From contig BJOX01000121.1 in the NCBI GenBank assembly GCA_009731375.1, forward strand, positions 679,425-726,275: a DNA stretch of 46,851 nt, written 5' to 3'. The translations under genes were made by a program, and so were the position numbers. The DNA comes from Paulinella micropora. Its lineage: Eukaryota; Cercozoa; Imbricatea; Euglyphida. Shown here piece by piece: positions 1-19,548 of this stretch. Below the pieces are notes generated by a model. That model made no database searches, had not been told where the DNA came from, and worked only from the letters and a program-made list of their open reading frames with translations. Numbering within the stretch: the first letter of the stretch is position 1; every line of letters starts with the position of its first letter.

Positions 1-101
1 AGACCGGTATGTTCAATGAAAATACTGGTGGCACCGACGGGAATCGAACTGGCGACAGGGCCCAGATGGTAGAACTTGACCACTGGGCTATCACGGTGTC
101 C
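1..101 (-). mobile_element. tRNA-derived SINE, head portion (copy 1)
   Basis: On the minus strand this starts GGACACC and carries a Pol III A box TAGCCCAGTGG and B box AGTTCGATTCC, then GGTGCCACCA like a tRNA 3' end. The rest of the element runs off the window. An ATA/ATT array follows immediately on its 5' side. Confidence 0.85.
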
Positions 102-103
102 AA

Positions 104-165
<62 letters not shown>

Positions 166-384
166 TAGTAATGATAGTAATAATAGTATTAGTATTAGTA
201 TTAGTATTAGTATTACTACTAATTACTATTACTATTACTATTACTATTACTGTTACTGTTACTATTACTGTTACTGTTACTCTTACTATTACTGTGTTAC
301 TATTACTGTTACCATTAATACTACTATTGTAATTACTATTACTATTACTATTACTATTATTATTATTGTTATTATTATTATTAT
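102..384. repeat. ATA/ATT trinucleotide array with TAC/TAG variants
   Basis: Imperfect trinucleotide repeat (ATA, GTA, TTA, TTG variants) between the SINE head and the 5' end of the LINE. It gives low-complexity open frames of poly-I/L/V that are not genes. Confidence 0.9.
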
Positions 385-429
385 TTTGGGGGGCACCAAT
401 ACATGGTTGGGTGTCACCGCCACACTGCG

Positions 430-1790
430 GGGTTGGGGCCGTTGGCAGCTTGTTATGAGGGGTACATAATCAGTGCTCCACTGATTCATGAGACGGAAAC
501 TTTTACTGAGAGAAGCTCTCTCACCACGCTCACGGCTCTTGGCTCGGGGTGGCCTCTGGTATCACTCGGGGTGCGGGGGGTGGGGGTTATCTGAGGGAGG
601 GGGTTGGGCTCAGTGGGTCACTGGACAGGTTGGTTAACTAAACTACTGTCGGTATGAGTGGGAATGAAGGCGACAGGCTCCACACATTTCCACAAGCCTT
701 GAAATCACTCAACTGCCACAGTAGCGACTGCCTGGACGCGGGGCTCCTGACTCACCCTCTCTCCCAGAACCCCTCGTGCTCACTTTGCGGATGCCATGGG
801 GATGCTCTGGCGGAGGGTCGGGACGTGTTGGGTGCATGTGACCGGGCCTGTCACTTAGTGTTCTCGGTAGATGACTCTTTTGTAGCTTCTATCGGACGCA
901 GGGTGGCTTGCCACGACACCTCAATGATGCATAGTACGTCACGTCTCTGGCCTGGTTACGGGGGCGGGTAACTGAGGCGGGTTCCTGAAGGCTGGTTACG
1001 GCAGCTATGTTATTGTTGTTGGGTTCCTGGCTGCTATGTTATTGTTGTTGGGTTCCTGGCTGCTATGTTATTGTTGTTGGGTTCCTGGCTGCTATGTTAT
1101 TGTTGTTGGGTTCCTGGCTGCTATGTTATTGTTGTTGGGTTCCTGGCTGCTATGTTATTGTTGTTGGGTTCCTGGCTGCTATGTTATTGTTGTTGGGTTC
1201 CTGGCTGCTATGTTATTGTTGTTGGGTTCCTGGCTGCTATGTTATTGTTGTTGGGTTCCTGGCTGCTATGTTATTGTTGTTGGGTTCCTGGCTGCTATGT
1301 TATTGTTGTTGGGTTCCTGGCTGCTATGTTATTGTTGTTGGGTTCCTGGCTGCTATGTTATTGTTGTTGGGTTCCTGGCTGCTATGTTATTGTTGTTGGG
1401 TTCCTGGCTGCTATGTTATTGTTGTTGGGTTCCTGGCTGCTATGTTATTGTTGTTGGGTTCCTGGCTGCTATGTTATTGTTGTTGGGTTCCTGGCTGCTA
1501 TGTTATTGTTGTTGGGTTCCTGGCTGCTATGTTATTGTTGTTGGGTTCCTGGCTGCTATGTTATTGTTGTTGGGTTCCTGGCTGCTATGTTATTGTTGTT
1601 GGGTTCCTGGCTGCTATGTTATTGTTGTTGGGTTCCTGGCTGCTATGTTATTGTTGTTGGGTTCCTGGCTGCTATGTTATTGTTGTTGGGTTCCTGGCGG
1701 CGTACATGTTTATGCTTTTTTAAGGGTTGAGCTTTAAATAACCCCACTCGGGTCTTCTTTTATCGAGCTCACCACTCGGTGGATGGAGGC
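430..1790 (+). repeat. LINE 5' UTR monomer 1, split by a 29-bp minisatellite
   Basis: Sequence at 458-960 and 1703-1790 matches 2171-2690 and 2720-2790 of monomer 2 at clearly more than chance. Shared words include GGCTCTTGGCTCGGGG, CGGATGCCATGGGG, CTCTGGCGGAGGGT, ATCGGACGCAGGGTGG and AAGGGTTGAGCTTTAAATAA. The minisatellite separates the two halves. Tandem 5' UTR monomers usually carry internal promoters in LINEs; that function is inferred. Confidence 0.75.
1004..1698 (+). repeat. 29-bp minisatellite, about 24 near-identical copies
   Basis: The unit contains GGGTTCCTGGCTGCTATG then TTATTGTTGTT. Since 29 is not a multiple of 3 and the unit has no stop in any plus frame, all three plus frames are open and encode the same 29-residue hydrophobic repeat (LLLLGSW / LCYCCWVPG / VIVVGFLAA). 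This is a by-product of unit length, not evidence of a protein. Confidence 0.95.
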
Positions 1791-2017
1791 CTGGGGTAGA
1801 CTTATACGATGTTTTTGATGCTAGGTTCCGTCTCCAGGGATTCGACTGGCATCGCTGCTTTGCCTCACCGCACTGCCTCACCCACACATCCACGCTGGCA
1901 CACTGTTTCTCCTCTTGCTCTTGTACCTATGTCGCACACAGCTATGAGCTCACGCCGATGAGTGGTTGTGACGAGGTGCACCCAGCTGGATTGCGGGCGA
2001 GCCACGGCGGCCTCGCT

Positions 2018-2081
<64 letters not shown>

Positions 2082-2150
2082 GTTTTGTTTTGTTTTTTTT
2101 TTTGTTGTTGTTGCTTTGCTTTGCTTTGCTTTGGGCGAGGCCTAGCTTTC
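1791..2150 (+). other. LINE 5' UTR spacer with CT and TTTTG runs
   Basis: Unique sequence 1791-2020, a CT array about 2022-2074 and a T-rich TTTTG/TTTGC run about 2075-2133. No gene seen. It separates monomer 1 from monomer 2 and may be 5' UTR or an insertion. Confidence 0.6.
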
Positions 2151-2789
2151 ACATGGGCGGGCTGAGCCTATGAGGGGCGCACGATAAGCGTTCCATTGAT
2201 TTATGAGACGGGTCCCAATTACTGAGAGTAACTCATGTGAGTTGCTCATCATACTCATGGCTCTTGGCTCGGGGTGGCCTCTGGAATCACAAGGGGTGGG
2301 CACTGGGGGAGGGGGTTGTGTTCAGAGGGTCACCGCGAAGGATGGTCAACCAAACTACTGTCGGTCGGAGTTTGTACGAAGGCGAGAGGCCCTACACCTT
2401 ACCACAAGCCTTGAAACGACTAAATGACCAAAGTAACGACGGACCGGAGCGGGGCTCCTGGCTCACCCTCTCTCTCAGCACTCTTCGTGCTCATCCTGCG
2501 GATGCCATGGGGTTGCTCTGGCGGAGGGTTATGGGGTGGTGGGTACACGTGCACGGGCCTGTCACTCTGTGCTCTCGGTAGATGACTCACTTGCAGCGTT
2601 TATCGGACGCAGGGTGGTTTGCCACGACACCTACCTCGATGATGCACAGCGGGTCTGCCTCGTGCCTGGTTACGGATGCAGGTGAGTGTTTGTGTGTATT
2701 CCTATACATACGTACACGTATGCTTTTTAAGGGTTGAGCTTTAAATAACCCCACCTGGGTCCTCATTTATCGAGTTTACAACTCGATCA
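2150..2789 (+). promoter_or_regulatory. LINE 5' UTR monomer 2, abutting the ORF
   Basis: Second copy of the 5' UTR unit, uninterrupted and ending at the ORF start. It ends with the shared AAGGGTTGAGCTTTAAATAA segment and a short ATCGAG...ACTCGAT inverted repeat just before the ATG. By analogy with monomeric LINE 5' UTRs it probably contains the promoter; no core element was recognised. Confidence 0.5.
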
Positions 2790-5700
2790 ATGCGGCACCG
2801 GGGTCCCATACCACTTATGTCAGGTTCTTATGCGAAGAGCGCGGCCGCTAGTGCTGGCCCTATGGGTCAAGGCGGTAATCCTTCAGGTTTAGACGTTCCC
2901 CGTGGGAGTGCGCCTGCGGGTGGCGATGGCTACTCGGCCGGGGTGGGGTGGTCGAGTGCTCGCGTACCTGACGGGCAACCTGAATCACGTAGAGCCAGCA
3001 ATCCTGCTGCATCTCGATCACCCTCCCCAACCTCGGAAGAGAAGTCACGTCCGGAAAGGTCTGGTCACGGCGTGTGGCAAGCGGTACCGCCACCGAGGAG
3101 GTGGCGGAGGAAGGTACGAAATGAGCTGGATAAGAGATGTTGCATAGTATGGGGGCTATCGCATGTCTCTCAGACAGTGGTCATGGCGCGAGAGCTCCGA
3201 ATTCTCGGTCTCGGGGAAGTCGAGGTGGAATTCGCGGGCAGAGGTAGTGGGCGACATTTGCGGATTAAATGTGCGTCTTGTGAGGAGGCGGAGAAGATGG
3301 TGCGGCTGCTGCGGGAGCGTAAGTTCTTCACGGGAAAGGTTCACGTTGCGACGGGTAGGACTTTCCGGGAAAGAGAGAAGCAGCGGGCTGCACGGGGGGG
3401 TGCCCAGTATGTAGAGATGCAGAGGGAGCTTCGCAAGCAGGGATTTGGCTACTGGGTGCTCGACGTGGAAGTCGACGAGCCCCAGGGCGAAGCCTCAAGC
3501 GGTGAATCTCCCTTGGCGGAGTGGGGCGGGATGCGGGAGCTGGAGGAGCTGGGGCGGAGGGTGCAGGATGGGCCGTGGAGGGTGGCGGAGGGCTCCAGGC
3601 GGGCTCAACCGAAGCGCAGGCATCGGCATCAGCTTCGTTCTTCCCAATTTGTGAAAGGCTTCCCACTGAGGGTGGCCTCACATAATTGGCAAGGCAAAGT
3701 GGGTGCGGATAGCCCAGGCTTTGGGGAATGGCCGGAGCACTACAAGGAGCGAGGCTGGGTGATCGTCGGAGTCCAGGAGCACAACCTATCGTCGCAGAAG
3801 GTGGAGAAGCTCCAAGTCGACGGCTTCGCAGTCCTCGGCAAAGCGGCTGCAACTGGTGCGGGCTCGCGTCTCTTGGGGGGAGTCTTGACGTTGGTGGCCA
3901 ACTATCTGGCACCGTGCGCTACCATTGTACAGACGCCTGTTCCACACCCACAGCAATTGTGGGTGAGGCTGTCGTCTGGGAGCGCGACGGCGTCGGATGT
4001 CTTCGTCGGCAACAGCTACTTCCCCCAAGAAAATCAACGAGAGGAATCTATTGCAGCCTATGAGGCGTGGCAGGCGGCCGTCTCCTACTTCGCCACCAAA
4101 GGTGATGTGGTTACGGTTGGTGATGCTAATGCTAAGCTGGGGCCCGCCAGAATAGCGCGGGAGGAGGGAGTGGTGGGCCTCTTTGGCGAGATAGATGGGA
4201 GGGGTAGAGGGGTTAGGAGTGAGAATGGTGAGTTGCTGGCTGCGATGCTTGTTGCCACGGGGTTGCGCAATCTCAGTGGGTTTTCGCAACCACGGGGGGA
4301 CAAATATTGGTGGTCTAGGCAGGAAAATGTAGGTGGACGAAGGCATCTACTGGATTACATCTGCGTCTCTTCCGAGCTGGCGGAGGAGGCAAGCTTCGGC
4401 GTCGACGAGGTAGACCTTGATACCGACCACAAAGCTGTGTGGGCGGAACTGGTCTGGGGGGGACAGCCACCCCCCAAAAAGCAGGTAAAGAGGTACAAAG
4501 CATTCAAGGCAGAGCGCTTGATAGGCAGGGTAGTTGAGGGTAAGGAGAGTGAGCTGTCTAAGCTTAGGTTGAAGTACGACGAGACCTTTGCAGCTGGTAT
4601 ATCGGGGCTGTTGCCAGATGGCCTCCCAGATCTATCAGCAGTGGAGGACCCGGATGAGCTTCAGCAGGAGGTAGATAGGGTCGCTAGCTTAGTGGTCCGA
4701 GCTTTCACGGGCGCAGCCGTGAAGGTCTTGGGAGTTCGGGTGATTAGGCCAGGGTTTACTAATGCATGGTTTGATGAGAGTCTTAGGGAAGCGATTGCGC
4801 GACGGAGAGAGGCATACGGCCTCTGGCGAAGGAATGAGGCCAACCGAGAGGCCTGGCAAAGATATAAAGAAGCGAGGAAGGCGGTCAGAAGGTTATGCAA
4901 GGAGAAGAAGGAGCAAGCGTGGAAGCGGGTCCAGAATGACACCGCTGCCAACTTCAGGAGCGCTACCATGGCCACGTACTGGAAGCTGTCAAAGCGTTTG
5001 GGCGGGGTTCGGCGGTCGAACGCTTCTGCTCCTGTTCGGAAGCCCGATGGCACTCTGGCATGCACACTCCGGGAAAAACTACAAGAATGGGAAGAATACC
5101 GCCGACGTATGGTGGTCCCCAAAGAAAACCAGTTTTTGGAGGATGCATGTGTAGAGGAAGTCGGTTCTGATGAGGAAGCAGCGCGGATTGAGCCCGAGCG
5201 GAAGGCCCGCGAAACCTTCCAGTATAACGACAACCTGCGCGACCAATTCGAGGCCATGGCGCAAGCCGAGGAGATCCGGACTGAGACGGGCCCGCTGGAC
5301 TATGATTACACCGAGAAGGAAGTGGAGCTCTGCCAGGAAAATCTCCAGAATCACAAAGCGTGCTCACCGGATAAGATCAAGAACGAGATGCTCAAGTACG
5401 GAGGCACGCGGATTGTGAGCTTTCTGGTGCGCTTCTTCAACTGGTTGAAATCGTGCGAATACACCCCCAGCGACTGGGGCAAAGCGATTATCGTCAACAT
5501 CCCAAAAGGAGGCGACCCAACCGATCCGGAAAATTGGAGAGACATCGCGATTCTGAGCTGTCTGGGTAAGATGTATCTGTCCCTTATGGCGGCGAGGCTT
5601 ACGGCTTTCATCGATCAGCCGGGCAGGCTTCGCCCAGAGCAGGGTGGGTTCCGGCCAAAACGTAGTACGGGGGACCAGATTTTTGTCCTTAAGGAGCGTC

Positions 5701-7706
5701 TGCGCCTTAGACAACAAGCTGGCCTCCGTTCTTTCGTTTTGTTCGTGGATCTGAGAAAGGCATTCCCTACGGTTTGGCGGGCCGGGTTGTTTCAGAGGCT
5801 AACCCAGATGGGGGTACAGGGCAAGTTCTATCGCATTCTGCGGCGTTTTTACCGAAGAACGTCATCGCGAGTGCTAGTCGATGGCGAACTCACTGGTGAA
5901 GTGCTGGAAGAGATGGGAGTTCAGCAAGGGTCGCCGTTGTCACCGTCGCTGTTCAACGTCTTCATGGATGAGCTAACGGTCCGAATCGCGAAAGAGTTGG
6001 AGATCGAGGACCTCAACCGCATCGAAGACATACGGACCCTGCTTTACGCCGACGACGTTGCGGTAATTGCGCATAGTGTCACGGAGCTTCAACAGATTGT
6101 AAATGTCGTGGCGACATTCGTGGAGGACTATCGGCTTGAAATCAACCTGAAACCGGGCAAGACGGAAGTCATGCCGATATACGGGCACGCCAAGTCAAAA
6201 AAGTCGCCCCCATGCGTGAGGTTCCGGGGCAAGGTTCTCAACGTCACCGACCACTACAAATACCTGGGAGTTCTGCTCACGGACACCCTCTCCGATAAAC
6301 CGCAAGCGAAGCGGGCGGCGGAAATCACTGTAGCGGGAACGGCTGCCTGCTACCCCCTCTGGATTGCCCATGAAGTTCCAGCGCGTCTTCGGCTGATGAA
6401 TTGGCAGCAAATGGTTGGCGCAAAGTTGCTTTACGCATCGGCTTTTTGGGATCTGCCGGGCGCCAACAAGCTGAGTAAGCTGGAGGGCGCGTTGGTAGCG
6501 CCCCTGCGGGTCATCTTGGGTGTTGGTACGCGCACAAGCGGCTGCATCACCAGGGGTTTAGGCCGCACGCCGAGTTTTAGCATCCTTGCCAAGGCGGCCC
6601 GGCTTCGGTTCCTAGGGCGCATCGAGTTACTGGGCAACACAGCGCTAACACGCAGGCTTTACAACACGGGTCGGTGCAAATGGAAGGAAGATACGGAAAA
6701 TTTGATCTTAGCAGATCACAGGCTGCGGGAGGGCTTGGATGCGCTCAAGCGGGTCGTGAACGAAGATGGCACGGTAGATGATAAGGACTGGCGGGCCGCT
6801 CTGGCGAACTGGAACGAGGTGGTAAAGCAATGGTCTGTCCGGCAGGAAGTAGCTGGCTGGGAGCGGCAGGCTAAGCCCTCTGATGGGCTTAGGGTGCTGC
6901 TTAGCCAGATGTCTTCCCGCTCTGCTTTCCCACGTTGGCGGGCGCTGGAGGGGGGAAGTCACAACCTTATCAGAAGGCGATTGTTGAGCTGCAACAATCG
7001 CCTTCGCCTCTACCGATCCAAATTTGGCTCATGCTCGCCGGACTGCTCAAGCTGTTTCGCCTTGTGTGGCACTGAGGTTAACGAGTCGTTACGTCACTTC
7101 CTGCTGCATTGCCCAACGTTTGCGAGCTCTCGTGAGGCACTGTTTAAGTTTATCGATGAGGCGCAAGCCCGGCAGCCCCTCATGCTGAATCGAGGAGGGC
7201 TTTATCACAGGGAACTGCGGGAGGCAGAGGAGGAGATGAGGCTCTTCAAAGAGGAATGGCTGAAGGGGGAGGATGAAAAGATGGCGGCGATGCTCGGCGT
7301 TTTGTTTATCCCTGTCCCAGAAGAGGTGGAGGAGGAGTTAGGAAGGTTTGTTGCCACCATCTGGAAGGAGTGGGAGGAGTTGGAGGCGCAGACCAGGGAG
7401 GCAGAGGGGGCGGAGGAGGAGGAGGAGGTGATCGACCTCACGGTCGTTCAGGAGGTGGGTAGAAGGAGGGGAAGGCCTAGTCAGGTAGAATGTCTGGCTA
7501 GATCTGTTGTAGGTGGAGGTCAGCGCAGCGTCGCGGACTTCTTCTCGGCAGATAACTCCTCTCACTCCTTGCACCCACTTGCACATGCACAGCACGCTCA
7601 TTTGCACATTGCACTGCCAGTCGAGTCTTTGGAGCGGAGCCGCGTCACCGAACGGTCCCGTGCTACCAATGGAGGCACATGTCCGACAGGATCAAAGGCC
7701 AATTGA
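2790..7706 (+). CDS. LINE polyprotein: APE endonuclease, reverse transcriptase, zinc knuckle
   Basis: Single 1638-aa ORF for target-primed reverse transcription. The N-terminus (about 1-105) is basic and S/P-rich; 110-230 could be an RRM-like nucleic-acid-binding domain (weak). An APE-type endonuclease spans about 294-555: N299 in SHNWQG, E330 in VQEHN, Y410 in NSYFP, D445/N447 in GDANAKLG, LLDY at 520-523, D546/H547 in TDHKAV. The reverse transcriptase spans about 800-1200: catalytic D987 in FVDLRKAF, QQGSPLSPSLF at 1045, YADD at 1086-1089. A C-terminal C..C(x9)H(x4)C zinc knuckle includes C1422, C1426, H1436 and C1441. The tail is acidic, then has VIDLT (1547-1551) and QRSVADFF (1578-1585). 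The first ATG after the 5' UTR is used. No frameshift or stop, so it is probably functional. Clade unresolved. Confidence 0.95.
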   Translation: MRHRGPIPLMSGSYAKSAAASAGPMGQGGNPSGLDVPRGSAPAGGDGYSAGVGWSSARVPDGQPESRRASNPAASRSPSPTSEEKSRPERSGHGVWQAVPPPRRWRRKVRNELDKRCCIVWGLSHVSQTVVMARELRILGLGEVEVEFAGRGSGRHLRIKCASCEEAEKMVRLLRERKFFTGKVHVATGRTFREREKQRAARGGAQYVEMQRELRKQGFGYWVLDVEVDEPQGEASSGESPLAEWGGMRELEELGRRVQDGPWRVAEGSRRAQPKRRHRHQLRSSQFVKGFPLRVASHNWQGKVGADSPGFGEWPEHYKERGWVIVGVQEHNLSSQKVEKLQVDGFAVLGKAAATGAGSRLLGGVLTLVANYLAPCATIVQTPVPHPQQLWVRLSSGSATASDVFVGNSYFPQENQREESIAAYEAWQAAVSYFATKGDVVTVGDANAKLGPARIAREEGVVGLFGEIDGRGRGVRSENGELLAAMLVATGLRNLSGFSQPRGDKYWWSRQENVGGRRHLLDYICVSSELAEEASFGVDEVDLDTDHKAVWAELVWGGQPPPKKQVKRYKAFKAERLIGRVVEGKESELSKLRLKYDETFAAGISGLLPDGLPDLSAVEDPDELQQEVDRVASLVVRAFTGAAVKVLGVRVIRPGFTNAWFDESLREAIARRREAYGLWRRNEANREAWQRYKEARKAVRRLCKEKKEQAWKRVQNDTAANFRSATMATYWKLSKRLGGVRRSNASAPVRKPDGTLACTLREKLQEWEEYRRRMVVPKENQFLEDACVEEVGSDEEAARIEPERKARETFQYNDNLRDQFEAMAQAEEIRTETGPLDYDYTEKEVELCQENLQNHKACSPDKIKNEMLKYGGTRIVSFLVRFFNWLKSCEYTPSDWGKAIIVNIPKGGDPTDPENWRDIAILSCLGKMYLSLMAARLTAFIDQPGRLRPEQGGFRPKRSTGDQIFVLKERLRLRQQAGLRSFVLFVDLRKAFPTVWRAGLFQRLTQMGVQGKFYRILRRFYRRTSSRVLVDGELTGEVLEEMGVQQGSPLSPSLFNVFMDELTVRIAKELEIEDLNRIEDIRTLLYADDVAVIAHSVTELQQIVNVVATFVEDYRLEINLKPGKTEVMPIYGHAKSKKSPPCVRFRGKVLNVTDHYKYLGVLLTDTLSDKPQAKRAAEITVAGTAACYPLWIAHEVPARLRLMNWQQMVGAKLLYASAFWDLPGANKLSKLEGALVAPLRVILGVGTRTSGCITRGLGRTPSFSILAKAARLRFLGRIELLGNTALTRRLYNTGRCKWKEDTENLILADHRLREGLDALKRVVNEDGTVDDKDWRAALANWNEVVKQWSVRQEVAGWERQAKPSDGLRVLLSQMSSRSAFPRWRALEGGSHNLIRRRLLSCNNRLRLYRSKFGSCSPDCSSCFALCGTEVNESLRHFLLHCPTFASSREALFKFIDEAQARQPLMLNRGGLYHRELREAEEEMRLFKEEWLKGEDEKMAAMLGVLFIPVPEEVEEELGRFVATIWKEWEELEAQTREAEGAEEEEEVIDLTVVQEVGRRRGRPSQVECLARSVVGGGQRSVADFFSADNSSHSLHPLAHAQHAHLHIALPVESLERSRVTERSRATNGGTCPTGSKAN

Positions 7707-7716
7707 CTGATAAGTC

Positions 7717-7717
<1 letters not shown>
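7668..7717 (+). promoter_or_regulatory. LINE 3' tail shared with SINEs
   Basis: The segment ATGGAGGCACATGTCC...GGCCAATTGACTGATAAGTCT directly before the ATT tail is colinear with the SINE end ATGGAGGCGCATGTGC...AGCCATTGACAGAGAAGCACT. It includes the last dozen codons and the TGA (7704-7706). It is probably the RNA signal recognised by the reverse transcriptase (inference from LINE/SINE tail sharing). Confidence 0.65.
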
Positions 7718-7782
<65 letters not shown>

Positions 7783-7883
7783 TCACTATATTAATAATGC
7801 TGTGCTGCTGCTGATGACGATAATGATGATGGTAGTGATGATGGTAGTGATGATGCTGACGATAATAAGGATGATAATGAGAG

Positions 7884-7914
<31 letters not shown>

Positions 7915-7924
7915 AAAAATAATA

Positions 7925-7980
<56 letters not shown>
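7718..7980. repeat. ATT array with GAT/TGATGG interior
   Basis: The LINE's ATT tail (to about 7782), then a GATGATG-rich segment, then AAT repeat reaching the 3' end of the inverted SINE copy 2. Probably tails of two retroposons joined end to end. Confidence 0.85.
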
Positions 7981-7981
<1 letters not shown>

Positions 7982-8223
7982 GTGCTTCTCTGTCAATGGC
8001 TGATGCATTTCTGCACATGCGCCTCCATCGTCTCACCCGTGAGGGGAGTACGAAGAATTGACGATAAGCTCTAATGACACCCCCGCAAGGGCAGTTCCAA
8101 CACTTCCAGACGGGCCGGTATGTTCAATGAAAATACTGGTCCAGAAATAGACCGGTATGTTCAATGAAAATACTGGTGGCACCGACGGGAATCGAACTGG
8201 CGACAGGGCCCAGATGGTAGAAC
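7981..8223 (-). mobile_element. SINE copy 2, 5' end lost in a 10-N gap
   Basis: Minus-strand element with the complete body and 3' tail (ending AGAAGCACT at 7981, then ATT repeat). It has the internally duplicated 25-bp CCAGTATTTTCATTG... block and the B-box part of the head. The A-box end is lost in the gap. Confidence 0.85.
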
Positions 8224-8233
8224 NNNNNNNNNN

Positions 8234-8264
8234 TATCTACCTACCTACCTACCTATCTATCTAC

Positions 8265-8312
<48 letters not shown>

Positions 8313-8376
8313 AAATAATAATGATAAATAAAAATAATAAGAATATAATAATAATAATAATAATAATAATGATAAT
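8234..8376. repeat. CTAC/CTAT then ATAA/ATA repeats
   Basis: Tetranucleotide array followed by A/T-rich trinucleotides. No gene seen. Confidence 0.9.
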
Positions 8377-8643
8377 AGTGCTTCTCTGTCAATGGCTGAT
8401 GCATTTCTGCACATGCGCCTCCATCGTCTCACCCGTGAGGGGAGTACGAAGAATTGACGATAAGCTCTAATGACACCCCCGCAAGGGCAGTTCCAACACT
8501 TCCAGACGGGCCGGTATGTTCAATGAAAATACTGGTCCAGACGGATCGGTATGTACAATGAAAATACTGGTGGCACCGACGGGAATCGAACTGGCGACAG
8601 GGCCCAGATGGTAGAACTTGACCACTGGGCTATCACGATGTCC
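8377..8643 (-). mobile_element. SINE copy 3, full length (267 bp)
   Basis: Minus strand, complete: GGACATCG start, A box TAGCCCAGTGG, B box AGTTCGATTCC, duplicated 25-bp block (second copy diverged, ACCGATCCGTCTGG), body and tail ending AGCACT followed by ATT. Flanked on both sides by ATA/ATT arrays. Confidence 0.9.
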
Positions 8644-8655
8644 ATAATAATAATG

Positions 8656-8718
<63 letters not shown>

Positions 8719-8743
8719 GTAATAGTAATAGTTAATAGTGAGA

Positions 8744-8784
<41 letters not shown>

Positions 8785-8811
8785 CAACAATAACAACAAC
8801 AACAACAACAA

Positions 8812-8849
<38 letters not shown>

Positions 8850-8875
8850 GTAGTAGTAGTAGTAGTAGTAATAAC

Positions 8876-8927
<52 letters not shown>

Positions 8928-8930
8928 GTC

Positions 8931-8963
<33 letters not shown>

Positions 8964-9060
8964 ATAATAATAATAATAATAATGAATAAATAATGAATAA
9001 ATAATGATAAATAATAATAAATAATAATAATAAGTAATAATATTAACAATAGCCATAATA
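8644..9060. repeat. AAT/AGT/AAC trinucleotide array
   Basis: Long AAT array with AAC and AGT interruptions. It encodes poly-N, poly-S or poly-I in shadow frames. No gene. Confidence 0.95.
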
Positions 9061-9090
9061 CTCCAGACCGATGTCCTCAGTGACACGTAC

Positions 9091-18590
<9,500 letters not shown>

Positions 18591-18600
18591 ATGGCTGAGA

Positions 18601-18776
18601 GAGAGAGAGGGGGGGGGGGCGGCTCGAAAGAGAGAGAGAGAGAGAGAGAGATAAAAAGATGTATACATATACATATATGTACCAAATATATATATATTAT
18701 ATATATGTATATACATTATATATATATATACATATATATACATATATATATACATGTATCTCAGAGAAAGAGAGAG

Positions 18777-18820
<44 letters not shown>

Positions 18821-18856
18821 AGATGAGAGAGAGAGAGATGAGAGAGATGCGAGAGA

Positions 18857-18902
<46 letters not shown>

Positions 18903-18967
18903 GGAGAGAGAGAGCGAGAGAGAGAGAGAGAGAGCGAGAGCGAGAGAGCGAGAGAGAGAGAGAGAGA

Positions 18968-19066
<99 letters not shown>
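18601..19066. repeat. GA and TA arrays
   Basis: GA, TATA and GAGC-containing repeats upstream of the PstS-like gene, running into a gap. No promoter motif recognised. Confidence 0.9.
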
Positions 19067-19548
19067 NNNNNNNNNNNNNNNNNNNNNNNNNNNNNNNNNN
19101 NNNNNNNNNNNNNNNNNNNNNNNNNNNNNNNNNNNNNNNNNNNNNNNNNNNNNNNNNNNNNNNNNNNNNNNNNNNNNNNNNNNNNNNNNNNNNNNNNNNN
19201 NNNNNNNNNNNNNNNNNNNNNNNNNNNNNNNNNNNNNNNNNNNNNNNNNNNNNNNNNNNNNNNNNNNNNNNNNNNNNNNNNNNNNNNNNNNNNNNNNNNN
19301 NNNNNNNNNNNNNNNNNNNNNNNNNNNNNNNNNNNNNNNNNNNNNNNNNNNNNNNNNNNNNNNNNNNNNNNNNNNNNNNNNNNNNNNNNNNNNNNNNNNN
19401 NNNNNNNNNNNNNNNNNNNNNNNNNNNNNNNNNNNNNNNNNNNNNNNNNNNNNNNNNNNNNNNNNNNNNNNNNNNNNNNNNNNNNNNNNNNNNNNNNNNN
19501 NNNNNNNNNNNNNNNNNNNNNNNNNNNNNNNNNNNNNNNNNNNNNNNN
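19067..19548. other. Assembly gap (482 N)
   Basis: Unsequenced; lies between the two divergent genes and could hold promoter or first exons. Confidence 0.95.

Larger units (their letters stand above)
385..7717 (+). mobile_element. APE-type non-LTR retrotransposon (LINE), nearly full length
   Basis: Layout: 5' UTR with two diverged monomers (about 430-1790 and 2150-2790), one intact ORF (2790-7706), an 11-nt 3' UTR and an ATT tail from 7718. Both flanks are ATT repeat, so no target-site duplication can be told apart. The intact ORF suggests recent mobility. The shared 3' tail with nearby SINEs (7668-7717) suggests this family mobilises them. The 5' boundary is approximate; the clade was not assigned. 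Confidence 0.85.

Noticed and set aside
1-101. Functional tRNA gene
   Set aside because: A and B boxes are present but acceptor and T stems do not pair properly, and the unit continues into the SINE body in all copies.
1007-1737. Three overlapping plus-strand ORFs of 221-238 aa, leucine/cysteine-rich
   Set aside because: All are the same 29-bp minisatellite read in three frames.
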